Assembly (NCBI GenBank): GCA_963744275.1
Contig: CAVUSX010000025.1
Span: 1 to 64,000 of the forward strand
Direction: 5' to 3'
Length of the DNA stretch: 64,000 nt
Source of the DNA: VAZQ01 sp963744275
Lineage (GTDB): Bacteria; Pseudomonadota; Alphaproteobacteria; Rhizobiales; Xanthobacteraceae
The position numbers were made by a program, and so were the translations under genes. How positions within the stretch are numbered: the first letter of the stretch is position 1; each line of letters starts with the position of its first letter. A model generated the notes under the pieces. The model was not told the origin of the DNA. It was given only the letters and a program-made list of their open reading frames with translations, and searched no databases. Shown in pieces: positions 47,052 through 58,388 of this stretch.

Positions 47052-48104
47052 ATGATTTTGCGCGTCGCATCCGTGGTGGGTGTCCTGCTGGTCGGGTTCG
47101 CGATCGGTCTCATGATTGATCTCGGGGCTCCGGGGCAGGCATTGGCGCAGTATTATCCGCCGCCACCTCAACCCTATCCACCCCAATCGTATCCACCGCA
47201 GGCTTATCCCAATCGGCAACTGCCGCCGCCGGTGCAAGCCGAGCAGGACGACGACCTGGATGCGCTCGGACCGCCGCGGACCTTCGGTTACCCGGCCAGC
47301 CGGCCGCCGCAGCCCGGGGTCCAGTACGGGGGTCGCGGCATTTATCCGCAGGATTCCGATCCCTATGCGCCGGCATCGGCCTATCCGAACAGCGCTCCGC
47401 CGCCGGCTTACGGCGGCCCCGGCCCGGTCGGCCCGGACGATGCGGTTCGCCCACCGATGTCGATCGGGCCCGATCAAGGCGGACCCCAAAGCGGACCCCA
47501 AGGCGGGCAAGGGGGAATTGCGACGCTGCCGCCGGATTATCAGCCCGAGACCGGCCCCGCGCAGGCGCTGCCGCCCCAGTTCCGCCGCACCCTGGTCGAC
47601 TACCGCACCAAGGAGCCGGCCGGCACGATCATCATCGATACGCCCAACACCTACCTCTATCTCGTGCTCGGCAACGGCAAGGCGATGCGCTACGGCATCG
47701 GGGTCGGCCGCGAAGGCTTCACCTGGGCCGGAACCGAGCGCATCTCGCGCATGGCCCAATGGCCAGATTGGCGCCCGCCGCCCGAGATGATCGACCGTCA
47801 GCCTTACTTGCCGCGCTTCATGGCGGGCGGCGAAAGCAACCCGCTCGGCGCCCGCGCGCTTTATCTCGGCAAGACGGAGTACCGGATTCACGGCACCAAC
47901 CAGCCCTCGACCATCGGGTCGTTCGTGTCGTCGGGCTGCATCCGGCTCACCAACGAGGATGTGACCGATCTCTATGGCCGCGTCCAGGTCGGGACTCGCG
48001 TGGTGGTGATGCCGGGCACGCCGCCCGATACCGCCCAGGCGACCCCGATCGGGCGGCCGATCGAATCCTCGCCGCTGCCTCCTCCCGGCGTCCGCACGCG
48101 CTGA
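47052..48104 (+). CDS. L,D-transpeptidase (YkuD domain) with proline-rich linker
   Basis: 350 residues with GAGGAGGGGGA before the ATG. An N-terminal signal/anchor (VVGVLLVGFAIGLMIDLG, then ALAQ) is followed by about 150 residues rich in Pro, Tyr, Gln and Gly, probably spanning peptidoglycan. The catalytic YkuD domain covers about residues 185-325: TIIIDTPNTYLYLVLGNGKA, GIGVGREGFTWAG, and the active site HGTNQPSTIGSFVSSGCIRL with His, Ser-x-Gly-Cys-x-Arg. It forms 3-3 crosslinks or attaches proteins to peptidoglycan in the periplasm. Alphaproteobacteria have many such paralogues. It starts just after the IS701 remnant, whose right repeat lies in its leader, so its promoter may be IS-derived. 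Confidence 0.9.
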   Translation: MILRVASVVGVLLVGFAIGLMIDLGAPGQALAQYYPPPPQPYPPQSYPPQAYPNRQLPPPVQAEQDDDLDALGPPRTFGYPASRPPQPGVQYGGRGIYPQDSDPYAPASAYPNSAPPPAYGGPGPVGPDDAVRPPMSIGPDQGGPQSGPQGGQGGIATLPPDYQPETGPAQALPPQFRRTLVDYRTKEPAGTIIIDTPNTYLYLVLGNGKAMRYGIGVGREGFTWAGTERISRMAQWPDWRPPPEMIDRQPYLPRFMAGGESNPLGARALYLGKTEYRIHGTNQPSTIGSFVSSGCIRLTNEDVTDLYGRVQVGTRVVVMPGTPPDTAQATPIGRPIESSPLPPPGVRTR

Positions 48105-48439
48105 CGCCGGCGCCCGCTCGCGAGCGCGCCAAACGCTTCACTGAGTGTATTTCACATCGGCTGGATGCGGAAACGCTCCAGCCATTTTTTATTGCTGCAT
48201 TGTCTGGGTACGGCTTTCCGAAAGGGCCGGAAACCGTCGCCCGTAAGGGATTCGATATCATTTCATCCTACAGCTGGGTTGCGGCACCGGGAATTCCGCC
48301 GCTGATACGCTGCTGTGCGCCGACAGGGTGCCGGCGTTAATCGCTCGCTAGGGATGATTCACGGTTTCGGCGATCACGCTCTAACGGAACCGGGCGCCCG
48401 TCGCGATCTGAAGAGATGCACAGGAGGTCGGGAAAGTCG
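48105..48439. other. 335-bp intergenic region, no gene recognised
   Basis: Stop-rich in most frames and lower in GC than the transpeptidase gene. A weak inverted pair (TTTCCGAAAGGGCCGGAAA, 48209-48227) could form a short hairpin. CAGGAGGTCGGG at 48421 is a possible ribosome site for the TRAP-type relic. Confidence 0.35.
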
Positions 48440-49465
48440 ATGACCAATGCCATCGCGCGCTGCTGACCATCGTGTTCGCGCTGTTGCCGATCGCAACAGT
48501 CGCCGAGCCGATCAAGCTCAAGATGGCGTATTTCGCGTCGGACCGAGAACCTCCCTATATCTCCGTGCTCAACCGTTCGCCGACGCGGTGAACAAGGAGG
48601 CAAGGGCATCATCGAGATCGTGCCGTATTCCGGTGGCGTGCTCGGGCGAAGCTATGCCCAACAGCCGCAACTGGTGCTGGACGGCGTCGCAGATATGGCT
48701 TGGGTGAATCCGAGCCTGACGCCTGACCGGTTTCCCGACAACGACGTGATGGAATTTCCCGGCCTGTTTCGCGATCTGAGGGAGGCCACGCTCGTTTACA
48801 TGCGGATGGTGGCGTCGGGAGCATTGAGGGGATACGAGGATTTCTTCGTAATCGCCGCCGTCGCCAATTTCCCGCTGATGATCCACACCCGCCCGCCTAT
48901 CAGATCGCTCGCCGACTTGCGGGGCAAAATTCTTCGAGTCAACAACCTCATTGAGGGCAGCGCACTCAAGGCAATCGGCATAACGCCGCGTCATCTTGCC
49001 GGTCAACGAGGTTGCCTTGGCGATCGGTCGGGGCACGATCGACGGCGCGACCATGCCTCCAAACGCACTATTCGGCTATGGCGTTTCGCGCATCACCAGA
49101 TTCCATTATGTCGCGCCCCTCGGAGCGGCGCCGCTCGCGTTTCTGATGAATCGGAAGAAGTTCGAGTCGCTGCCGAAGGCCGGCCAGGACGCGATCCGCA
49201 AGTACAGCGGTGAATGGACGGCAGCGCGTTACATTGAAACCTTCGATGCCAACAACATTCAAGCGATGAAGGACCTCCGGTCCGATCCCAATCGCCAGGT
49301 GATAACGCCGCCCGCAATCGGAGCTCGACACGCTCCAGGACCACATTCGAGACGGTGATCGAGACGTGGCGCAAGGAAAATCCGCGAAACTCGGAGCTTC
49401 TGAAGCTGGTCGAGACGGAGATCGCGAAGGTGCGGTCGGAACACCGAGGCGGCGATTTGCATTGA
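48440..49465 (+). pseudogene. TRAP transporter substrate-binding protein (DctP-type), decayed copy 1
   Basis: Starts MTNAIAR at 48440, then shifts to LLTIVFALLPIATVAEPIKLKM (signal peptide and first strand), PFADAVNKEA, GGVLGRSYAQQPQLVLDGVADM, MEFPGLFRDLREATLVYMR, LADLRGKILRVNNLIEGSALKAIG, then NEVALAIGRGTIDGATMPPNAL, FLMNRKKFESLPKAGQDAIRKYS and finally ETWRKENPRNSELLKLVETEI, stopping at 49465. At least five shifts are needed, mostly missing bases, unlike the extra bases elsewhere. Intact length would be about 340. No DctQ/DctM permease genes are nearby. A paralogue follows immediately. Confidence 0.72.
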
Positions 49466-49553
49466 GCTGGCCGGACGAGAATTACTCGAAGCGGCCGATG
49501 CGATCGGGTACGAGACAACAGGTCAAGATGCAAGTCGCATGGAGAAAGCCGCG

Positions 49554-50567
49554 ATGCTGAAGAACTTGGTGCGCTGCGCGGCGATCGCGTTGATCCTGTT
49601 GCCGTTTGCGGCGGTCGGCGATCCGATCAAGTTGAAACTGGCGTATTATGGGTCCGACCAGACCAGGACTTACATCTTCGTGATCAAACCTTTCGTCGAC
49701 GCGGTAAACGGAGACGAGCAGGGCGGCATAATAATCGAGACCTATCCCGGTGGCGCCCTCGGCAAGGACCCTGGCCAGCAAGCACAACTCGTCCGGACCG
49801 GAGTCGCCGACATTGCTTATGTTGTGCTGGGGCCGGTGGCCGATCAGTTTGGAGATCATGCGGTCATCGAGCTTCCCGGCCTATTTCGAGATATGCGGGA
49901 AGCAACTTTGGTTGACACCAGGCTGTTCGCTTCGCGGATATTGCAGGGATACGACGATTTCTTCGTCGTCGGAGCGTTCGCAACGGAGCCGGAAACCATT
50001 CATACGCGTGTGCCCGATTGCATCACTCGACGACTTAAGAGGCAAAAAGATTCGCGCGAACAACCCGATCGAAGCATCGGCGCTCGCAAAGCTCGGCATG
50101 TCTTCGGTCGTTTTGCCGATAGGAAGAACCCCCGAAGCGATCAGCCGAGGCACCGATCGACGGGGCGGCGACCGGCTTTAGGACCTTTGACCGACTTCGG
50201 CCTCGGAAGAGTGGTTACCTACCACTACTTCCTGCGCCTTGGCCCAGCCGTGCTGTCAATCCTGATGAATCGGAAAGAGGTTCGAGAGCCTGCCCCAAGG
50301 CCGGCCAGGACGTCGATCCGCAAATACAGCGGCGAATGGTTGGCGGAGCGCTTCGTCAAAGGGTACGAGCTCTACAATGCGGATCTTCTCGAACAACTGA
50401 AATCTGAGCCGTTGCGCAAAGTCATGTTCCCCTCGCAGTCCGAGATTGACACGGCCGCGGAGGCGTTCAGAGCGGTTAGGGCTGAGTGGGCTGGCGCAAG
50501 CCCTCACCATCGCCAGCTCTTGAATGCGGTGGAGGCTGAAATCTTGAAGTTCAGATCCGGGCATTAG
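49554..50567 (+). pseudogene. TRAP transporter substrate-binding protein (DctP-type), decayed copy 2
   Basis: ATG 49554 has GGAGAAAG six bases upstream; ATG 49539 is also in frame. Signal peptide LVRCAAIALILLPFAAVG, then DPIKLKLAYYGSDQTRTYI, PFVDAVNGDEQGGIIIETYPGGALG and LPGLFRDMREATLV. Near 50015 the frame is lost; the next frame has LDDLRGKKIRANNPIEASALAKLG and VVLPIGRTPEAISRG, and the original frame returns from about 50300 with TSIRKYSGEWLAERFVKGYELY to the end at 50567. The compensating shifts leave a long open frame whose middle 90 residues are nonsense. It is a paralogue of the preceding relic (same order of blocks, roughly half identical by eye). Confidence 0.72.
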
Positions 50568-50722
50568 AGCGTCTTCAGAAGAAGTGGCGGTTAGCCTCTT
50601 TGTCCGACAAAAGACTTATTGAGTTTAGGAACGGCTGAAAATATGGCCCGTATCCCGCAGGCCCGATGCAATTGGTGGAACAAACGCCCCATTTGTCCGA
50701 GTAGTCCACAGAGGAGTTCTTC

Positions 50723-52714
50723 ATGGGCTCGGGGGCAAAGTGGCGGGCAAGAGTGGCTCGCCCGGCGCTCTGCAACGACGTCGATTGCCGGAACATCGCG
50801 CTGATCGCGGCGGTGCTTCTTATTTTGATCGGCGGCACTTTGGCGACTGTAAAGATTACCACCGATTATTTGCTGTATCAAAGCGCTACATCGGACGCTC
50901 GCAGCTGGGCGGGGTTCATGGCGAAAAGCATCGCCGATTTGGAGCAAATTGCCGCCGGCGAACTCCCGTCCGCCGCCAGCATGGCCTTCTTCCAGTGGGC
51001 TCAAAAATCGGATCAGGTTTTCCGCTACGAGATTTTCAACCGTGAAGGATATTCGCAGCTTGTGGCGGATCATAATCAGATCACGCTGCTCGCCTTATCG
51101 GATTACAGCGCGGCGCGGCCAGTTCGGCTACGACGGGGCGACCGGTCGTCGAGGTGAAGGAAGGCAATTTCCCCGACTTGCCATCGTTCTACGCCCGGGC
51201 TTTTGTCCCCGTCCTCGTCGATCAGCAGCCGATCGCCATCGTCGGGGCCTATGTCGATCAGACGCAGGAACGTGATCGGGTCCACAACGCGTTCCTGATC
51301 GCTGCGATATCGCTTTGCCTGTTGTCGGGACTGTCCTTCGGGGTTCCGGCGATAGCGTTGTACCGCCGCACGAAGGAGAAGCAGCGCGGAGACCGTCGCA
51401 TCCGCTTTCTCGCCCATCACGATGCGTTGACAGGCCTGGCGAACCGCGCCAGCCTGATTGAAAGATTGGACAAGGCCTTCGCCGCATTGCCGGTCAGTGG
51501 CGGCCGGTTCGCCGTGCACTTCATCGACCTTGACCGCTTCAAGGAGATCAACGACAGCCTCGGACACGACGGCGGCGACTTCTTGCTCAAGGCCGTCGCC
51601 GAGCGCCTGCGCGCGGTTACCCGGCCCGACGACGTGGTGGCGCGGCTCGGCGGCGACGAGTTCGTCGTAATCCAGTCCCACGTTGACGGCAAGGACGAGG
51701 CGGAAGCGTTTGCGCTCCGCCTGAGTTCCGCCTTGACCGTGCCCACGCAGTTCAAGCGACAACGCGATCGTGTCCACTGTGAGCGTCGGCATCGCGTTGG
51801 CGCCGGCGGATCGGCAATAATCCCGAACGATTGCTGAAAAGCGCGGATTTGGCGCTCTACAAGAGCAAGGCCGACGGCCGCAATTGCATCCGGTTCTTCC
51901 GGCCGGAGATGGACGCAGCGCTGCTCGAGCGCATCGAGCTCGAAAACACAATCCGCCACGCGGTCTTGACACGATCGCTTCGAATTGCATTACCAGCCGA
52001 TGTTCGAAATATCCGGTCGCCGTCTCATCGGCTTCGAAGCGCTCATACGCCTTCCTGCGGAAGACGGAACGCTCATCCCGCCGTTGGTCTTCATTCCGGC
52101 TGCCGAGAACCTGCGGGTCATCGACAAGATCGGGGCATGGGTGTTTGCGGGAGGCGTGCCGGACCGCCATGCTGTGGCCAAAGGATTTGACGATCGCGGT
52201 GAACCTGTCGCCGGCCCAATTCGCGGCAGGCAGCGTCAGCGCCGTCGTCGCCGCGGCGCTCAAGGAGACAGGCCTCGAGCCGCATCGGCTCGAGCTGGAG
52301 ATCACCGAGACCTTGCTGCTCGGCGACAGCGAATTCGTCATGGCGGAGTTGCGGGCGCTCAAGGCGATGGGTGTGGCAATCGTGATGGACGACTTCGGGA
52401 TAGGTTATTCGAGCCTCAGCTATCTGTGGCGCTTTCCGTTCGACAAGATCAAGATCGATCGGAGCTTCATGCAGGGCTTCGACGGCTCTGGCCACGATGC
52501 CGAGACGGTCGTGAAGACGATCATCGGACTCGGACGCGAGTTGCATATGCGGGTCACCGTCGAGGGCGTCGAGACCGCCGAGCAGGCGGCCTTTCTCGAA
52601 CAGGTCGATGGCGACCAAGTGCAGGGGTTTTTCTTCGGCCGACCGATTCCCGCCTCCGAGATCGCCGCCAGTATCCTCGCGGAATTTCAACAGCCGCAAG
52701 CTCCCACGCCTTGA
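50723..52714 (+). CDS. Membrane GGDEF-EAL cyclic-di-GMP protein, several frameshifts
   Basis: N-terminal membrane helix (IALIAAVLLILIGGTLATVKI), a periplasmic sensor region of about 130 residues, a second helix (AFLIAAISLCLLSGLSFGVPA), then a diguanylate cyclase domain with FLAHHDALTGLANRASL and the intact site ARLGGDEFVVI, and a phosphodiesterase domain with GFEALIRL (EAL), NLSPAQFA, MDDFGIGYSSLSYL, KIDRSFM and VEGVETAEQA. The frame shifts near 51108 (missing base or two extra), 51757, 51825, 51977 and 52165 (each one extra base). The joined product is about 660 residues. GAGGAGTTC precedes the ATG. With five breaks it is either badly sequenced or a pseudogene; motifs are all conserved, which favours the former. 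Confidence 0.75.
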
Positions 52715-52737
52715 GGCCGAGGCCCAATTGCGGCTCG

Positions 52738-53744
52738 TCAAGTAGCGCTGCGGCCGCTTGCGGGAGCTCGCCGCCGCCTACCGGTCGCGGTCAGCACCCG
52801 CACCGGCTTGCCGTCCAGGAAGCCGCGGATGTCGTCGACCACGCCGGCGAAATAGGCGCGGTAGTTCTGCTGCGAGGCGTAGCCGAGATGCGGGGTGAGC
52901 ACGACATTGTCGAGCTTGCGCAGCGGGTGCTCGAGCGGCAGCGGTTCCACGTCGTAGACGTGGAAGCCGGCGCCGGCGATCTGTTGCGCGCAAGGCCGAA
53001 AGCAGCGCCGCCTCCTCCACGATCGGTCCGCGCGAGGTATTGACGAGCAGTCCCGTCGGCTTCATCAGGCCGAGCTCTTTTTCCCCGATCAAACCGCGCG
53101 ATTTCGGCGTCAGCGGAATGTGGATGCTACGATGTCGGCCTGCCGCAGCAGGTCCTCCTTGCTGGCGGCATATCCGACGCCCGCAGCCTGCGCCCGTTCC
53201 GGCGTGATGTTCTGGCTCCAGGCCACGACCTTCATGCGGAACGCCTTGCCGACCTCGGCGACCCGGGTGGCGAGCTTGCCGAGCCCGATCACGCCGAGCG
53301 TGAGGCCTTCCACGTCGGTGCCGACCACGCTCTGCCACAGCGCGCCGCTCTTGAGCCGCGCATTCTCGTAGCCGATCCGCCGCGTGAGCTCGAGGATAAG
53401 TCCCCAGGCGATGCCGGTGGTCGGATTGCCGAAGCTCGGCGTGCCGCAGACCATGACGTTACGGCCTTGGCGGCCTCCAGATCGATCGCCCGGTTGACCA
53501 TCCCGGTGGTGACCAGGAGGCGCAGCTGCGGCAGCGCCTCGATCAGCTGGCGCGGAAACGGCGTGCGCTCGCGCATGGCGCAGATGATCTCGAAGCCCGC
53601 GAGCGCCCCGGCGACCGCCTCGGGGCCGCCCAAGGGCTCGCTGAACACCTTGATGTCCAGGTCGCCCGCGACCTTCGACCAGTCGGCCATCTTGAGGGCG
53701 ACGCTCTGGTAGTCGTCGAGGATTGCGCAACGATGTTTTGCCAT
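52738..53744 (-). CDS. D-2-hydroxyacid dehydrogenase family protein, copy A, frameshifted
   Basis: NAD-dependent 2-hydroxyacid dehydrogenase (PF00389/PF02826). From ATG 53744: MAKHRCAILDDYQSVAL, GFEIICAMRERTPFPRQLIEAL, LRLLVTTGMVNRAIDLEAAK. Then in other frames GTPSFGNPTTGIAWGLILELTRR, the nucleotide loop LTLGVIGLGKLATRVAEVG, GLIGEKELGLMKPTGLLVNTSRGPIVEE and the C-terminal LDNVVLTPHLGYASQQNYRAYF with the active-site His, ending near 52738. At least four shifts (near 53460, 53130, 52985 and others) break it. The total is about 335 residues. It is 41 bp downstream of copy B, a tandem duplicate. Converges with the GGDEF-EAL gene. Confidence 0.75.
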
Positions 53745-53785
53745 TGGCCCGTCCTTGTCGGCCTGTTCGTTCGCGTGCGCGCCGC

Positions 53786-54770
53786 CTATGCGGGCTGCAA
53801 GAGCCGGATCGGCTTGCCGTCGAGATACGCGCGATGTCCTCGACCACGCCCGCATAGCAGGTGCGGAAATTCTCCGCCGTGACGTAGCCCAGATGCGGAG
53901 AGAGCACCACATTGTCGAGCGTCCGCAGCGGATGATCGGCCGGCAGCGGCTCGATGTCGTAGACGTCGAGGCCGGCGCCGGCGATGCGCTTGTCCTCGCA
54001 GCGCCGCGATCAGCGCCGCCTCCTCGACGATCGGCCCGCGCGCGGTGTTGATGAGGATACGCGTTCGGCTTCATCAGGGCGAATTCCTCGTGCGCCGATC
54101 AGGCCGCGCGTGCGCTCCGACAGCACCACATGCAGGCTGACGATGTCGGCTTGCCGCAGCAGCGCCTCCTTGGAGGGCGCGAGCTCGACCCCGGCGCCGG
54201 CGCAGCGCTCGGCGTTGAGGTTCTGGCTCCAGGCGATCACCTTCATGTCCAGCGCCCGGGCGATCCTGGCGACCTTCTGGCCGAGCCGGCCGAGGCCGAT
54301 GAGTCCCAGCGTCTTGCCTTCGATGATCGATCGCCGAGCGTGCTCTGCCAGCCGCCCCGTGCTTGAGGCGCTCGCTCTCGTAGCCGATCCGCCGCGTCAG
54401 CTCGAGCATCAGGGCGATCGCGACGGCGGTGGTCGATTGCCGGCGGTCTCGGTCCGAGCAGGCCACGATGCCGCGCTCACGGGCGGCCGCGACGTCGAGC
54501 ATCCAGATGCGCGTTCCGGTGGAGATCAGGAGCTTGAGATCGGGCAGCGCCTCGATCAGGCGCGCGCGGGAACGCCGTGCGCTCGCGCATCAGCACCACC
54601 ATGTCGAAGCCCTGGAGGGCGCGGGCGATCTCGTCGGGCCCGCCGAGCGGCCCGTTGAAGACCGTGAGCTCGACCTCGCCTTCGAGGCTCGCCCAGTCGG
54701 CGAGCCCGAGCGCCACGTTCTGATAGTCGTCGAGGATGGCGCAGCGATGGAGCTTCTTGGCTGATGGCAC
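53786..54770 (-). CDS. D-2-hydroxyacid dehydrogenase family protein, copy B, frameshifted
   Basis: Starts at GTG 54770 (PSAKKLHRCAILDDYQNVALG), then GFDMVVLMRERTAFPRA, IEALPDLKLLIST, DVAAARERGIVACSD, VAIALMLELTRRIGYESERL, the NAD loop LGLIGLGRLGQKVAR, MKVIAWSQNLNAERC, LLRQADIVSLHVVLSERTRGLIG and finally LSPHLGYVTAENFRTCYAGVVEDIA, with a stop at 53786. Five or more single-base shifts separate these blocks. Length about 325. It is closely similar to copy A in block order and wording, so a tandem duplication is clear. Substrate unknown; glyoxylate/hydroxypyruvate or phosphoglycerate types are possible. Confidence 0.75.
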
Positions 54771-54867
54771 GGTTCTGTGTCCGGGGGCTGGGGCGGTGGG
54801 TGGGCAACCCCTATAGCAAATGCGAAACGCGTGCGTCCCGCAATGGGTCGGAGCGGTCAAAGGGAGC

Positions 54868-54964
54868 GTAGGGCGCAATCGCTTTATTGCGCCGCTCGGC
54901 GAGGCCGAGGGGCATTGCGGGATTTGGAGAGGCTGATTGGCGCAATAAAGCGATTGCGCCCTAC
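54868..54964. repeat. 97-bp MITE-like element with 26-bp perfect inverted ends
   Basis: 54868-54893 (GTAGGGCGCAATCGCTTTAT...) and 54939-54964 are exact reverse complements over 26 bp, enclosing a 45-bp core. It lies between the dehydrogenase gene start and the stop of the small gene at 54971. No transposase inside. Confidence 0.9.
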
Positions 54965-54970
54965 GGCTTT

Positions 54971-55195
54971 TCACGCCTCGGCGTGGAAGAGGCCCGGGGC
55001 CGGGTGCGCGTCGACCGTGGTGGGGCGATGCTTGGCATGCCACTTCGGCCCGGGACCCCGCATGTAGTGGAGCTCGGGGCGATAGGGGTCGAGGAGCGAC
55101 TTGAGCTGACGCAGGATGTCGGCGAGCTCGGCGGCGAGCGCGGTGCGGCCATCGAGGCCTGCAGTTCTCGCCAAAGCTGTTCTGGCCTTTGCCAT
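54971..55195 (-). CDS. Small hypothetical protein (74 residues)
   Basis: ATG 55195 has AGGAGCGGATC directly before it. The product is basic and soluble: ARTALARTAGLDGRTALAAE, LADILRQLKSLLDPYRPEL, then HYMRGPGPKWHAKHRPTTV. The helical first half and the HYMRGPGPKWHA tail read like a conserved small protein, but I cannot name a family. It ends six bases from the MITE-like element. Neighbours give no functional hint. Confidence 0.55.
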   Translation of the reverse strand: MAKARTALARTAGLDGRTALAAELADILRQLKSLLDPYRPELHYMRGPGPKWHAKHRPTTVDAHPAPGLFHAEA

Positions 55196-55553
55196 GATCC
55201 GCTCCTGTCGGCCCGTCGGCCGGTTTCGTCCGGCCTGATCATTGGTCGCCCAAAAATACGCTTGGGTTCAGCCCCGACATTCGGCCGCAATTCGTTAAAA
55301 ACTGGTGCTTATTTGCGGGACTCCCGCCGGCGTTTTGATTTTAGTTTCCGAAGGGTTATGCCCGGGCGCTGCGGCGAGGCCGCAGCCCCGGATACAGGGC
55401 GCGCCCGGCTACCGGCAGCCCGCAGCGGCGCGCCCGGCGGCGCAAAACTTAAATCCGGTGATGACTTGCCCTCCGCGGCCGCCATCGCTAAATCAACGCC
55501 GAATTCCCCCCATTGGCGCGAATCGTGCCCAACCACGAGGGCAGGGCGGCTTC
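55196..55553. other. Leader of ettA, no gene seen
   Basis: About 358 bp between divergent genes. GC-rich stem-forming text (GGGCGCGCCCGGC, GGCGCGCCCGGCGGCG, 55396-55441) and an A/T-rich part with TTAAAAACTGG and TTTTGATTTTAGTTT (55295-55345) are present. The latter is the likely promoter area. Confidence 0.4.
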
Positions 55554-57203
<1,650 letters not shown>

Positions 57204-57236
57204 GGTTCATCGAGGTGTCATGGCCGGACTTGTTCC

Positions 57237-57320
57237 GGGGGGGGGGGGGGGGGGGGGGGGGGGAGGGGGGGAGGGGGGGAGCGGAAGCGGCGGGGGGTGA
57301 GCGGGGGGAGGCGGAGAGTG
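57237..57320. repeat. 27-base G homopolymer and G-rich tract
   Basis: 57237-57263 are all G, followed by further runs of 6-7 G separated by single A and then GCGG/GGGGTG text to about 57320. It lies 34 bp after the ettA stop. It could form G-quadruplexes or be an assembly/sequencing artefact. Confidence 0.9.
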
Positions 57321-57369
57321 ACAGGGTGAGAGCTGAGACCCGGCCTTCCTCGGCGCGGTAGCGGTGAAG

Positions 57370-58212
57370 CGCTCGACCCTGTCGCACGCATACCGAGCGG
57401 CGTGGCAGTGTCAGCGAATTGTGCGGAGATGCGCCGGAAGCCCTCGCGGACTGCGGCGAGTGGCCGGAGAGGCAATCGGCTTATTAATCACGAGCGTACG
57501 GCCCCGCCTGAGCGCGGACTGGGCGACGCTCTCGGCCAGGGCGCTGGGAGCAAAGGTGCATATCGTCTACGATCCGAATACCGATCGACCGATCTACTTG
57601 CGGTGACCCCGTCCAACGTCAACGACATCACGGCGGCCAAAGCCATGCCGATCGAGCCGGTGCCACCTACGTGTACGACCTGGCTATACGACTATCGCTG
57701 GTGGACGAAGCTCGATGATGCCGGTTGCCGCTCCGTGACGCGGCTGAAGAAGAACACTCCGTTCACGATGATAAGCGAGAACCGTGTCACGAAGAAGGGC
57801 AACGTTCTCAGCGATCGCTGGTCATCTGCCGGCTCGGCTGCTGCCAGCCGCAGAAACCCTCTGCAGGTGCCGGTACGGGAAATCCGAGTGATCATCGATA
57901 CCGGCAAGATGCTGCGTATCGTCACCAATGACCTCGATGCACCGGCACAGGAAATCGCCGACCTTACAAGCAACGCTGGCAGATCGAACTGTTCTTCCGC
58001 TGGGTCAAGCAGACCCTGAGCTCAGCAATTCATCGGCGTTCTGAAAACGCAGTGCGCATTCAGATCGCCGTCGCCTTGATCGCCTTTCTCATTCTCCGCA
58101 TGGCCCAGGCGGCTCAAAAGGCCGTCCATAGCTCCCTCGAATTTGCGCGCCTGATTCGCGCAAACCTTATGCACAGGCGCTCCATCGACCGGCTGCTCCT
58201 ACCACCACAGCC
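57370..58212 (+). pseudogene. IS4-family transposase remnant
   Basis: Blocks of a DDE transposase in three frames: LGAKVHIVYDPNTDRPIYL (57545-57600), VTPSNVNDITAAKAMPIEPV, YDYRWWTKLDDAGCRSVTRLKKNTP (57690-57760), SRRNPLQVPVREIRVIIDTGK, RIVTNDLDAPAQEIADL, then KQRWQIELFFRWVKQTL in the third frame (57968-58015) and VRIQIAVALIAFLILRMAQAA, EFARLIRANLMHRRSIDRLL to about 58200. The YREK-like region (FFRWVKQ) is recognisable. The N-terminus is missing. Not functional. Confidence 0.75.
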
Positions 58213-58388
58213 GATCTCGATATGCCCAAATCAGCTCACGTTTGGACTATACTTCCCATGAACCGGACAGCGTGGACTTGTTCCGGCCATCTCGATGATG
58301 AGCGCACCGTGCCCACCTTATCGAGATCGCCGGGACGAGCCCGGCGATGACAATGAACCTCAGTGGGCTGATCCGCGGAAGTTGTTGC

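Noticed and set aside
57237..57320. Rho-independent terminator of ettA
   Set aside because: A poly-G tract has no complementary C-run nearby and no T-run follows.
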